From: BOG-908 sp963692875
Lineage (GTDB): Bacteria > Pseudomonadota > Alphaproteobacteria > Acetobacterales > Acetobacteraceae
Assembly: GCA_965198755.1 (NCBI GenBank)
Contig: OZ240673.1
Location: forward strand, 434,001 to 498,000
DNA: 64,000 bases
Reading direction: 5' to 3'
Shown here piece after piece: positions 1 to 7,828 of this stretch (position 1 is the stretch's first letter; every line of letters begins with the position of its first letter). A model generated the notes under the pieces. That model did not search any database and was not told where the DNA came from. It saw nothing but the letters and a program-made list of their open reading frames with translations. The translations under genes and the position numbers were made by a program.

Positions 1-61
1 GTACCATTCCGCATCTGCTCTAAAGCGGCCGTCCGATTTCATTCATCAGAGGCAACACGAG

Positions 62-778
62 ATGGATTCCAACATCAAGAGTGCGATGGCGCTTGGCGCG
101 TTGCTGCTCTGCGCCGGAACTGCTCACGCGACGTCCTATGCCGTGACCGTCAGCGAGGGTCTCACGAACGGAGAGGCGTTCGACACTGCCACGTTCGGTG
201 GTTTCAGCGGGTCCAACACGGCGGCGGCAAGGTTCACCTACACCGGGCTGCTGAACTTCGACAACGCCGCCGGTCAGAACGGCCCGGGCACTCTCGGCGA
301 CCTGAACAGCGACTTCGGGTTCAGCGCTGCCAACATCACCAACTACAGTGGCAGAGGCACCGTCTCCTACAACGGTCAGACGGTCGCAAACTTCCTCTCG
401 CTGTCCTCTCCCGGACTTGACTTCCTCAGCTCCAGCGGTAGTGCGGGTACCTTCGTATACGGCTCGCTATACTCGTTCGACCTCGGCAAGATCGCTGCCG
501 GTACCGTGCTGACGATCACGCACGACGACGGCATCTCGCTGTTCGAGAACGGCACGAAGTTCGGCAACACCGTATCGGGTGCAACGTCGAAAGTGACCGA
601 TACGGTGACCGTGGGAACCACCGGCGACATCGTGATGAAATACGCCCGCGAGAACGGCACGCCGTCGATCCTGCAGGTAAGCGAGGCGCCGGTGCCGGAA
701 CCCGTCAGCTGGGGCGTGCTCGCCGTCGGTATGGCCGGCCTTTACTCATTGCGCCGCCCGAAGCGTACAGCGGTGTGA
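62..778 (+). CDS. PEP-CTERM sorting domain protein (copy 1)
   Basis: The 238-residue protein has an N-terminal signal peptide (hydrophobic stretch about residues 8-23, cleavage near AHA). It ends with a PEP-CTERM anchor: VPEP at about residue 211, a hydrophobic helix, then an RRPKR basic tail. Proteins with this tail are exported and processed by an exosortase, usually in exopolysaccharide producers; no exosortase is in this window. The middle is rich in Ser, Thr, Gly and Asn, with a conserved LTITHDDGISLFENG segment shared with the next gene. The start is the ATG after AGAGGCAACACGAG. The function of the exported domain is unknown. It is about 65-70% identical by eye to the downstream paralogue. 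Confidence 0.85.
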   Translation: MDSNIKSAMALGALLLCAGTAHATSYAVTVSEGLTNGEAFDTATFGGFSGSNTAAARFTYTGLLNFDNAAGQNGPGTLGDLNSDFGFSAANITNYSGRGTVSYNGQTVANFLSLSSPGLDFLSSSGSAGTFVYGSLYSFDLGKIAAGTVLTITHDDGISLFENGTKFGNTVSGATSKVTDTVTVGTTGDIVMKYARENGTPSILQVSEAPVPEPVSWGVLAVGMAGLYSLRRPKRTAV

Positions 779-1241
779 AACTCGCGCACCGAGCGTCAAT
801 TTCCGTCACCGGGCTTCTCTCAATGACGGCGTGACGCGTGGGCGCGCGCTGCGGGCCGAGACTGGCCACGTATCAGCTCAGACATCCGAATCGTCTGCGC
901 TGCAGAGTCCAATCGTGTGAGCGAGGCTCTCGCGTTTTCGACTCTGACGCGGTATTCTGCACATCTCCACGCAACGGCGTTCAGCCGTCACGTGGCGATG
1001 ACGTATACAGCGTCCGCTTCGGTGGCGTCCGTCACTGACCTGCCTTCAAGCAGCCGCGACGAGCCCGACACGTTGCATGACCAGACAAGCTCGGTACCGG
1101 ACGTTGCAGCAGCGACTTGTATGATAGCCGGTATTGCACGCAGAAGTACATAATCGTTTTGTGAACTCAACCTGCTTCATACATTGTTACGTCTCTGCTC
1201 TAATACGGTCGTCCTACTTCAACTAAATAGGGTGACACACG
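779..1241. other. Intergenic region between the two PEP-CTERM paralogues
   Basis: This 463-bp stretch shows no convincing gene; short open frames here lack ribosome binding sites and recognisable motifs. Its last 50 bp (about 1192-1241) resemble the 50 bp before copy 1: both contain CTGCTCTAA followed by CGGNCGTCC and a similar spacing to the start codon. The 5' leader was therefore duplicated along with the gene and probably carries shared regulatory or translation signals. Confidence 0.6.
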
Positions 1242-1967
1242 ATGATCATAAAAAAGCAGATCACTGCGGTGATCGGCGCGTTGCTGCTGTGCGCTGGAAC
1301 TGCCCGGGCCGGCACCTATAACGTGTCGGTGAGCGAAGGCGTGACCGGCGGCAACAGCTTCGACACTGCCACGTTCCTCGGTTTCAGCGGCCTCAACACG
1401 GCAAACGCGTCGTTCGTCTATACCGGTGCGCTGGCCTTCGACAACACGGCCGCGCAGAACGCAGGTGGCTCCGGCGACCTGAACAGCACGTTCGGCTTCA
1501 GCGCGTCGAACGTCTCGAGCTATGTCGGTTACGGCGCGGTCGTCTACCAGGGTAGCCTGGTTGCCAATTACGGCGGCTTCCTCGGGCTTCCCACGTCGAG
1601 TCCCACGAACTTCCTGGCTTCCAGCGGCAGCGCCGGAAGCTTCGCCTACGGCTCGCTTTACTCGATCGACCTGGGCAACGTTGCTGCCGGCACCGTGCTG
1701 ACGATCACGCATGATGACGGCATCGCGCTGTTTCAGGGCGGCACCAGGATCGGCAACACAGTGTCCGGCGCTACCTCGGCGGTTACCGACGTCGTGGACG
1801 TGACGAAGAGCGGCGACACCATCCTGCGCTATGCACGCGAGAACGGCACGCCGTCTATCCTGGAAGTGTCCGAAGCACCGGTGCCGGAGCCGGTCAGCTG
1901 GGGCGTGCTCGCTATCGGCCTCGTTGGCCTATACTCGCTGCGGCGTTCGCAGCGGGGCACGGTCTGA
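1242..1967 (+). CDS. PEP-CTERM sorting domain protein (copy 2)
   Basis: This 241-residue paralogue of the upstream gene has the same architecture: a signal peptide (about residues 1-23, ending GTARA), a Ser/Gly/Asn-rich body, and a C-terminal VPEP motif, transmembrane helix and RRSQR tail. It carries a short internal insertion around residue 108 relative to copy 1. The start is ATG with a weak AGGGTGACACACG leader. An intergenic inverted-repeat element begins 4 bp after the TGA stop. Tandem duplication is the simplest origin. The role is probably cell-surface or matrix; the specific function is unknown. Confidence 0.85.
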   Translation: MIIKKQITAVIGALLLCAGTARAGTYNVSVSEGVTGGNSFDTATFLGFSGLNTANASFVYTGALAFDNTAAQNAGGSGDLNSTFGFSASNVSSYVGYGAVVYQGSLVANYGGFLGLPTSSPTNFLASSGSAGSFAYGSLYSIDLGNVAAGTVLTITHDDGIALFQGGTRIGNTVSGATSAVTDVVDVTKSGDTILRYARENGTPSILEVSEAPVPEPVSWGVLAIGLVGLYSLRRSQRGTV

Positions 1968-1970
1968 GAA

Positions 1971-2106
1971 GAAAGCAAGGCCCTCTTTTCTGAAGAAAAG
2001 AAGCAAAAGACTTTTGGTCCGGCTGTCGCGGAGTTTCCTTCAGCGAGTACTCCAAGGAACAAAAGTTTTTTGGTTCTTTTTTTCAAAAAAGAACTGCTTG
2101 CTTTCT
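1971..2106. repeat. K/R intergenic element 1 (K left, R right)
   Basis: The left arm is a K-type hairpin (CTTTTCTGAAGAAAAG core, then GACTTTTGG and the GCTGTCGCGGA box). The right arm is an R-type hairpin (GGTTCTTTTTTTC / AAAAAAGAAC) ending CTGCTTGCTTTC. It lies between the PEP-CTERM gene stop (4 bp away) and nrdR. Confidence 0.9.
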
Positions 2107-2173
2107 TGCCCCAGACGCCCCGCCATCACGCGGAGCGTTTTGCCTTCCGGCGCCCGCGCGCTATCTGGTGTTT

Positions 2174-2629
2174 ATGCGCTGTCCCTTCTGCGGCCACGAC
2201 GACACCCAGGTGAAGGACAGCCGCCCGGCCGAGGAAGGCGGCGCCATCCGACGCCGCCGCTTCTGCCCTAGTTGCGGCCAGCGCTTCACCACTGTGGAAC
2301 GCGTGCAACTGCGTGACCTGTTCGTGGTGAAGTCCGACGGCCGCCGCGTGCCGTTCGACCGCGAGAAGCTTGGCCGCTCCATCCGAATCGCGCTGCGCAA
2401 GCGGCCGGTGGAGGACGAGCGGATCGAGCGCATCGTCAGCTCCATCGTGCGCGGGCTGGAGGCGTCCGGCGAGACCGACATCCGCAGCGCGCAGATCGGT
2501 GAGCAGGTGATGGACACGCTGAAGGCGGTGGACGAGGTGGCCTACGTCCGCTTCGCCAGCGTCTACCGCGACTTCCGCGAGGCGAAGGATTTCGAGGCCT
2601 TTCTTGGCTCGCTCGAAGACCCGACATAG
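2174..2629 (+). CDS. nrdR: Transcriptional repressor NrdR
   Basis: NrdR is the zinc-finger/ATP-cone repressor of ribonucleotide reductase genes. The 151-residue product starts MRCPFCGHDDTQVKDSRP. It has four zinc ligands (CPFC at residues 3-6 and CPSC near 31-34), the conserved RRRRFCPSC context, and an ATP-cone domain from about residue 46 (VVKSDGRRVPFDREKL). Length is typical. I chose the ATG at 2174, not the GTG two codons upstream, because the family begins with this Met-Arg-Cys-Pro. It heads the nrdR-rib-nusB-thiL cluster; ribD follows after 6 bp. Confidence 0.97.
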   Translation: MRCPFCGHDDTQVKDSRPAEEGGAIRRRRFCPSCGQRFTTVERVQLRDLFVVKSDGRRVPFDREKLGRSIRIALRKRPVEDERIERIVSSIVRGLEASGETDIRSAQIGEQVMDTLKAVDEVAYVRFASVYRDFREAKDFEAFLGSLEDPT

Positions 2630-2635
2630 GCGCTG

Positions 2636-3781
2636 ATGAGCGACGAGACACACATGCGCGCCGCCCTCGCGCTGGCTGCGCGCGGCCTGGGGGCGACCTG
2701 GCCCAACCCGTCGGTGGGCTGCGTCGTCGTGGCGCCGGACGGGCGCGTGGTGGGCCGCGGCCGCACCGGCCTGCGCGGCCGGCCGCATGCGGAGACGCAG
2801 GCGCTGGCGGCGGCCGGTGAGGCGGCACGTGGGGCGACCGCCTACGTGACGCTGGAGCCGTGCAGCCACCACGGGCAGACGCCGCCGTGTGCGGACGCGC
2901 TGGTGGCCGCCGGCATCGCTCGCGTGGTGGTGGGGTGCGGGGACCCGGACCCGCGGGTCAATGGTGCGGGGCTGGCGCGGCTGCGGGCGGCCGGCGTGGC
3001 CGTGCAGGACGGGTTCCTGGAGGCCGACGCGGAGGACACGCTGGCCGGCTTCTTCAGCCGGGTCCGCCACGGCCGCCCCCTGGTCACGCTGAAGCTGGCC
3101 ACCACGCTGGACGGCCGGATCGCCACCCACACCGGGGAGAGCCGCTGGATCACCGGGCCCGCCGCCCGCCAGGCGGTGCACGCGCTGCGCGGCCGGCACG
3201 ACGCGGTGATGGTGGGCGCAGACACGCTGGCCGCCGACGACCCGGACCTGACCTGCCGCCTGCCCGGCTACGCGCACCGGCCCACCGTGCGGATCGTGGC
3301 CGACAGCCGGCTGCGCACGAAGCTGTCCGCGCGCATCGTGGCCACCGCGCACCAGGCGCCGGCCTGGGTGCTGTACCACACCGACAGCATCCCGGAGGAC
3401 ACCAACCTGGCGGACTTCAAGCCGGGCGAGGTGGTGCCCTCCCGCGCCCAGCTTCTGGCCGAGGCCGGCGTGCGCTGCGTTCTGGTGCCGGCTGGCGGCG
3501 AAGGGATCGACCTGACCCAGGCCATGCGCGCGCTGGGCACCCGCGGGCTGACCCGCGTGCTGGTGGAGGGGGGCGCGCGCCTTGCGTCCTCGCTGCTGCG
3601 GGCCGATCTGGTGGACCGGGTCGTGTGGATCCACGCGCCCGGCGTCATCGGCGGGGACGGGGTGGCGGCGTTGACCCCGCTCGGCGTGGACGTGCTGGCC
3701 GCCATGCCGCGGTTCGCCAGGGTGGGCAGTCCGCGTGCGCTGGGAGAGGACGTGATGACCGTGTTGACGAGGGTAGGCTGA
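2636..3781 (+). CDS. ribD: Bifunctional diaminohydroxyphosphoribosylaminopyrimidine deaminase / reductase
   Basis: RibD performs the second and third steps of riboflavin synthesis: deamination of the pyrimidine ring and NADPH reduction of the ribosyl side chain. The N-terminal deaminase domain has the zinc motif HAE (residues 51-53) and PCSHHGQTPPC, giving Cys76 and Cys85. The reductase domain starts about residue 147 (VTLKLATTLDGRIA) and includes SRWITG. At 381 residues it is slightly longer than many homologues. The start ATG is 6 bp after nrdR. Its TGA stop overlaps the ribE ATG (TGATG), so translation is probably coupled. Confidence 0.97.
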   Translation: MSDETHMRAALALAARGLGATWPNPSVGCVVVAPDGRVVGRGRTGLRGRPHAETQALAAAGEAARGATAYVTLEPCSHHGQTPPCADALVAAGIARVVVGCGDPDPRVNGAGLARLRAAGVAVQDGFLEADAEDTLAGFFSRVRHGRPLVTLKLATTLDGRIATHTGESRWITGPAARQAVHALRGRHDAVMVGADTLAADDPDLTCRLPGYAHRPTVRIVADSRLRTKLSARIVATAHQAPAWVLYHTDSIPEDTNLADFKPGEVVPSRAQLLAEAGVRCVLVPAGGEGIDLTQAMRALGTRGLTRVLVEGGARLASSLLRADLVDRVVWIHAPGVIGGDGVAALTPLGVDVLAAMPRFARVGSPRALGEDVMTVLTRVG

Positions 3782-4389
3782 TGTTCACCGGGATCATTAC
3801 AGGGTTGGGCGAGGTCCGCAGCGTAAGCGTCGGCGACGGTGTCCAGGACATGCGCGCGGTGGTCTCCGCCCCTGCGGGCTTCCTGGCGGCGCAGGGCGGC
3901 ACCGCGCTCGGCGCGTCGATCGCCTGTTCCGGTTGCTGCCTGACGGCGACCGAGCTGGGTGCCGACTGGTTCGCGGTGGACGTCTCGGCCGAGAGCGTGG
4001 CGTGCACCACGCTGGGTGCCTGGCAGCCGGGCACGCGGGTGAACCTGGAGCGGGCGATGCGGCTGGGCGACGAGCTGGGCGGCCACATGGTGAGCGGTCA
4101 CGTGGACGGCGTGGGCGAGGTGGTGGGCATCGCACCGGAGGCCGGCTCGCTGCGCATGGAGGTGAGCGTGCCGGAGCCGCTGCACCGCTACGTCGCGGCG
4201 AAAGGGTCGGTGGCGATCGATGGCGTGTCGCTGACGGTGAACGCGGTGTCCGGCGCGCGCTTCGGGGTGAACGTCATACCGCACACGGCGGAGCACACGA
4301 CGCTGGGGCTGCGTAGGCCCGGGGACAAAGTGCATATCGAGATCGACATGCTGGCGCGTTACGTGGCGCGGTTGGCGGAGACTGCGTGA
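3781..4389 (+). CDS. ribE: Riboflavin synthase alpha subunit
   Basis: Riboflavin synthase dismutates two 6,7-dimethyl-8-ribityllumazine molecules to riboflavin. The 202-residue product begins with the family signature MFTGIITGLGEV and has two lumazine-binding barrels: the first with SIACSGCCLT, the second starting near residue 98 with GGHMVSGHVDG and VAIDGVSLTVN. The start codon overlaps the ribD stop. An intergenic K/R element begins 3 bp after the stop and fills the gap to ribBA. Confidence 0.97.
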   Translation: MFTGIITGLGEVRSVSVGDGVQDMRAVVSAPAGFLAAQGGTALGASIACSGCCLTATELGADWFAVDVSAESVACTTLGAWQPGTRVNLERAMRLGDELGGHMVSGHVDGVGEVVGIAPEAGSLRMEVSVPEPLHRYVAAKGSVAIDGVSLTVNAVSGARFGVNVIPHTAEHTTLGLRRPGDKVHIEIDMLARYVARLAETA

Positions 4390-4392
4390 TGC

Positions 4393-4527
4393 AAAGCAAG
4401 CAGTTCTTTTTAGAAAAAAAGAACCAAAAAACTTTTGGTCTCTTGGGCGCGCCGTGTGGAAGAGTCCGCGACAGCCGTGACAAAAGTCTTTTTGCTTCTT
4501 TTTCTTCGAAAAAAGAAGGCCTTGCTT
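4393..4527. repeat. K/R intergenic element 2 (R left, K right)
   Basis: The R arm follows the ribE stop by 3 bp. The K arm ends GAAGGCCTTGCTTC, directly touching the ATG of ribBA, so the element is essentially the whole intergenic region. The AGAAGG in the K arm lies at Shine-Dalgarno distance from the ribBA start. Confidence 0.92.
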
Positions 4528-4528
4528 C

Positions 4529-5659
4529 ATGAGTGTGGAAACCCTCAGCAGGCACACTCTGCACGAAGCGATCTCGTCGACCGAGGAGCTGCTTGAGGAA
4601 GCCCGCGCCGGCAGGATGTTCATCCTGGTCGACGACGAGGACCGCGAGAACGAGGGCGACCTGATCATCCCCGCGCAGTTCGCGACACCGCAGGCGCTGG
4701 CGTTCATGATGCGCAACGCGCGCGGCCTGATCTGCCTGGCGTTGACCACCGCGCAGGTGGAGAAGCTGGAACTGCCGATGATGGCGGTGGCCAACCAGCA
4801 GCGCCACCAGACGGCGTTCACCGTCAGTATCGAGGCGCGCGACGGCATCACTAACGGCGTCTCCGCGCGTGACCGCGCGCGCACGATCACGGTGGCGATC
4901 AACCCGGACAGCACGCCGCACGATCTGGTCTCGCCGGGCCACGTGTTTCCGCTGGCGGCACGCGGCGGCGGCACGCTGGTACGGGCAGGGCACACGGAGG
5001 CGGCGGTGGACATCGCGCGCATGGCCGGGCTGATCCCTGCAGGCGTGATCTGCGAGATACTGAACGCGGACGGGACGATGGCCCGGCTGCCGGACCTGGT
5101 GGCGTACGCGCAGTTGCACGGGCTGAAGCTCGGCACCATCGCCGACATGATCGCGCACCGGCGCGCGAGCGAGAAGCTGGTCCGCCGGGTGCACGAAACC
5201 AAAACGCAGGAGCTCGACACCGGGCCGTGGCGGGTGATCGTGTACGCCAGCACGCTCAACCAGGCGGAGCACGTGGTGATGGTGAAGGGCGACATTGCGG
5301 CGCCCGGTCCGGTGCTGGTGCGCATGCAGGCGATGGACCCGGTGCAGATGCTGCCGGGCGGGCGCACCTCGCGCCTGATGCACCAGGCGATGCGGGCGAT
5401 CGAGGCGGAAGGCCGCGGCGTGATGGTGGTGCTGCACGACTGGCGCGGCAGTGGGCTGCTGGATTTCGTCGCCGGACGGCAGAGCCATGCCGTCAAGCGC
5501 GAGCGGCTGCTGCGCGACTACGGCATCGGCGCGCAGATACTGGCCGACCTCGGCGTACGCGACATGGAGCTGCTGTCGAACACCGAACGGACCATCGTGG
5601 GCCTGGAAGGTTACGGACTGAACGTGATCGGCCGGCGCGCGATCGAGGTGCCGGCGTGA
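4529..5659 (+). CDS. ribBA: 3,4-dihydroxy-2-butanone 4-phosphate synthase with degenerate GTP cyclohydrolase II domain
   Basis: The N-terminal half (residues about 11-205) is a complete RibB domain: DDEDRENEGD at 35-44 binds substrate and Mg, and GHVFPLAARGGG and HTEAAVD are conserved. It makes the four-carbon unit for lumazine. The C-terminal half is RibA-like (376 residues in total), but the zinc and catalytic segment, normally HSECLTGD followed by a C-x-C pair, reads VRMQAMDPVQMLPGG with no cysteine. I infer GTP cyclohydrolase II activity is lost; such RibB-only fusions are known in alphaproteobacteria. A separate RibA would be needed elsewhere. The TGA overlaps the GTG of ribH. Confidence 0.93.
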   Translation: MSVETLSRHTLHEAISSTEELLEEARAGRMFILVDDEDRENEGDLIIPAQFATPQALAFMMRNARGLICLALTTAQVEKLELPMMAVANQQRHQTAFTVSIEARDGITNGVSARDRARTITVAINPDSTPHDLVSPGHVFPLAARGGGTLVRAGHTEAAVDIARMAGLIPAGVICEILNADGTMARLPDLVAYAQLHGLKLGTIADMIAHRRASEKLVRRVHETKTQELDTGPWRVIVYASTLNQAEHVVMVKGDIAAPGPVLVRMQAMDPVQMLPGGRTSRLMHQAMRAIEAEGRGVMVVLHDWRGSGLLDFVAGRQSHAVKRERLLRDYGIGAQILADLGVRDMELLSNTERTIVGLEGYGLNVIGRRAIEVPA

Positions 5660-6138
5660 GTACCGCCGATGCGCCGCTGGCGGTGGCACCGCATGTTCCG
5701 GGGTCGCCGCCGTCGATGCTGATGGTGCGTGCGCCGTATTACCGCGACGTGATCGACGGCATGACGCAGGGGGCGCTGCGCATCCTGGGCGATGCCGGCG
5801 CGCGGCACGAGGTGCTAGACGTCGCTGGGAGTTTCGAGTTGCCGCAAGCCATCCGCATTGCGTTGCGTGGTCCGCGCGCGTTCGACGGCTACGTGGCGCT
5901 GGGCTGCATCGTGCGCGGCGGCACCGATCATTACGACTACATCTGCCGCGAGACGATGGCCGGGCTGATGAACGTGGCGCTGCAGTTCGGCATAGCGTTG
6001 GGGTCGGGCGTGCTGACGGTGCACTCGATCGAGCAGGCGGTGGCGCGCAGCGGTGCGGACGGACACAACAAGGGTGCGGAGGCGGCGGTGGCGGCGTTGT
6101 TGCAGGTCGCCGCCGCCAGAAAATTAGGGGCGCAGTGA
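5656..6138 (+). CDS. ribH: 6,7-dimethyl-8-ribityllumazine synthase
   Basis: Lumazine synthase condenses the RibB and RibD products to make the riboflavin synthase substrate. The 160-residue protein has the family motifs VAGSFELPQAIRIA, GCIVRGGTDHYDYIC (with the catalytic His) and FGVLT-like SGVLTVHSIEQA, and ends with GAEAAVAALL. The GTG start overlaps the ribBA stop (GTGA). About 25 N-terminal residues precede the fold. The stop overlaps the nusB ATG, so ribBA-ribH-nusB are probably translationally coupled. Confidence 0.96.
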   Translation: MSTADAPLAVAPHVPGSPPSMLMVRAPYYRDVIDGMTQGALRILGDAGARHEVLDVAGSFELPQAIRIALRGPRAFDGYVALGCIVRGGTDHYDYICRETMAGLMNVALQFGIALGSGVLTVHSIEQAVARSGADGHNKGAEAAVAALLQVAAARKLGAQ

Positions 6139-6629
6139 TGGGCAAGGAACCTGTGCAAACGCGGCCGCGCACGGCGGCGCGGGTGGGCGCCGTGCAGGCG
6201 CTGTTCCAGGCCGAGCAGGGCGGCGAGAACCCCGAGACGGTGATCGACCAGTTCGTGCGCCACCGGCTGGGCGAGCTGCCCGGCACCGGCGGTTACGAGG
6301 AAGGCCGCGTGCCGGACGCGCATGTGAAGCTGTTCGGCAGGATCGTGCGCCAGGCTGTGGAGAAGCAGAACCAGATCGACCTGCTGCTGGTGGACGCGTT
6401 ACCGGAGGAGTGGCCGCTGGGGCGGTTGGACCCGGTGCTGCGCGCGCTGCTGCGGGCGGCGGGCGCGGAGCTGGTGATGCGCGACGGACCGCCGGTGGCG
6501 GTGGTAATCAACGAGTACATGGACGTGGCGCACGGGTTCTTTCATGGGGAGGAGCCGAAGATGGCGAATGGCCTGATGGATCGGATGGCGCAGAGTTTGC
6601 GGCCTCGGGAGTTTGAAACGCGGCAGTAA
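6138..6629 (+). CDS. nusB: Transcription antitermination factor NusB
   Basis: NusB binds boxA RNA with NusE to allow antitermination of rRNA operons. The 163-residue product starts with a charged tail, then RTAARVGAVQALFQAE, typical of the first NusB helix, and has LDPVLRALLRAAGAEL and VVINEYMDVAHGFF near the C-terminus. A GTG one codon upstream could also be used. It sits behind ribH as in most alphaproteobacteria. The TAA stop is followed within 3 bp by a K/R element. Confidence 0.96.
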   Translation: MGKEPVQTRPRTAARVGAVQALFQAEQGGENPETVIDQFVRHRLGELPGTGGYEEGRVPDAHVKLFGRIVRQAVEKQNQIDLLLVDALPEEWPLGRLDPVLRALLRAAGAELVMRDGPPVAVVINEYMDVAHGFFHGEEPKMANGLMDRMAQSLRPREFETRQ

Positions 6630-6632
6630 GGA

Positions 6633-6763
6633 AGAAAGCAGTTCTTTTTTGAAAAAAAGAACCAAAAAACTTTTGTCTCTTAAGTACCCGTCTGCGGATA
6701 GGTCGGCGACAGCCGTGATAAAAGCTTTTTGCTTCTTTTTCTCGAAAAAGAAGCGCTTACCTT
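6633..6763. repeat. K/R intergenic element 3 (R left, K right)
   Basis: The R arm begins 3 bp after the nusB stop. The core carries GGCGACAGCCGTGATAAAAG. The K arm (CTTTTTGCTTCTTTTTCTC hairpin) ends GCGCTTACC, touching the probable TTG start of thiL. It fills the whole nusB-thiL gap. Confidence 0.9.
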
Positions 6764-7703
6764 GACCCTTCCCACCGAGTTCGCGTACATCGCGCATCTC
6801 CGCCCGCTCGCCGCACCCGCAGCACTCGGCCTGCAAGACGACGCCGCGGTGTTCGCGCCGCCACCCGGCCGCGAGCTGGTGGTATCCGCCGACGCCATCG
6901 TGGAAGGCGTGCATTTCCTGCACGACGACCCGCCCGGCATGGTGGCGCAAAAGCTGCTGCGCGTGAACCTGTCGGACATGGCGGCGATGGGCGCGGTGCC
7001 GTTGCACTACCTGCTGACGGTGGCCGTGCCACGCAGCACGACGGACGACTGGTTTGCGGCGTTCGCGGCGGGGCTGGCGGAGGATCAGGCGGCGTTCGGG
7101 GTGTCGTTGCTGGGTGGCGACACAACCAGCACGACGGGGCCGGTCTGTTTGTCGGCGACGGTGATCGGCCACGTGGCACCAGGCAGCGCATTGCGCAGGG
7201 TGGGCGCGCGGGACGGCGACGGGCTGTGGGTGACCGGCACGATCGGCGACGGTGCGCTTGGGCTGCTGGCGGCGCGCGGCGAGGTGGCCGACCCGGATGG
7301 CTACCTGGCGGAGAGATACCGGCTGCCGCGGCCGCGGCTGGGGCTGGCGCTGGCCGGCATCGTGTCGGCGGCGATGGACGTCTCCGACGGGCTTGTGCAG
7401 GACGCAGGTCACTTGGCGCGGGCGGCGGGGTTGGGGGTGGAGATAGAGGCGGCGCGCGTGCCGTTGTCCGACCCGGCGCGGGCGGCCGGGCATCTGGAGC
7501 TGTGCCTGACGGGCGGCGACGATTACGAGCTGCTGCTGGCCTTGCCCGTCGGCCGCGAGGCCGCGCTGGCCGAAGAGGCGGGTAGGGCGGGCCTGAAGGT
7601 GACGCGGATCGGGCAGTTCGTGGCCGGCGCGGCCGGCGTGCGGGTGCTCGATGCGGCGGGACGCGACTGGGTGCTGGACGTGGCCGGCTGGAGTCACTTC
7701 TGA
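6762..7703 (+). CDS. thiL: Thiamine-monophosphate kinase
   Basis: ThiL phosphorylates thiamine monophosphate to the active diphosphate. Motifs: LQDDAAVF, SADAIVEGVHF, VNLSDMAAMGAVP, LLGGDTTST, AMDVSDGLVQDAGHL and GGDDYELL, covering the Mg-ATP site and AIRS-type fold. The likely start is the TTG giving MTLPTEFAYIAHLRPL (313 residues). A TTG 33 nt upstream would read through the K arm of the preceding repeat and is less likely. It closes the nusB-thiL cluster. The repeat between nusB and thiL replaces any ordinary leader. Confidence 0.93.
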   Translation: MTLPTEFAYIAHLRPLAAPAALGLQDDAAVFAPPPGRELVVSADAIVEGVHFLHDDPPGMVAQKLLRVNLSDMAAMGAVPLHYLLTVAVPRSTTDDWFAAFAAGLAEDQAAFGVSLLGGDTTSTTGPVCLSATVIGHVAPGSALRRVGARDGDGLWVTGTIGDGALGLLAARGEVADPDGYLAERYRLPRPRLGLALAGIVSAAMDVSDGLVQDAGHLARAAGLGVEIEAARVPLSDPARAAGHLELCLTGGDDYELLLALPVGREAALAEEAGRAGLKVTRIGQFVAGAAGVRVLDAAGRDWVLDVAGWSHF

Positions 7704-7828
7704 GCTGCCGCTCCGTCTTATGTTACGCGACATCAACTTTCGATTCCGCTTAGTGTTTTCCTGCGGTGTAACCGTCACCGCTCAGACGACGAGGTCTCTA
7801 CAGGCGAAAACAAAACAGGGAGGCGTGC

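Noticed and set aside
838..1153. Open frames between the two PEP-CTERM genes
   Set aside because: Overlapping short frames on both strands, no ribosome sites, no motifs; the region looks like duplicated non-coding sequence.
2126..3634. Long minus-strand open frame of 502 codons across nrdR-ribD
   Set aside because: A shadow of the high-GC coding strand; composition is His/Arg/Gly/Ala-rich without motifs, and ribD and nrdR are certain.
4274..6286. Minus-strand open frame of about 670 codons opposite the rib genes
   Set aside because: It covers ribE, ribBA and ribH in antisense; arginine/proline-rich shadow with element-derived segments.
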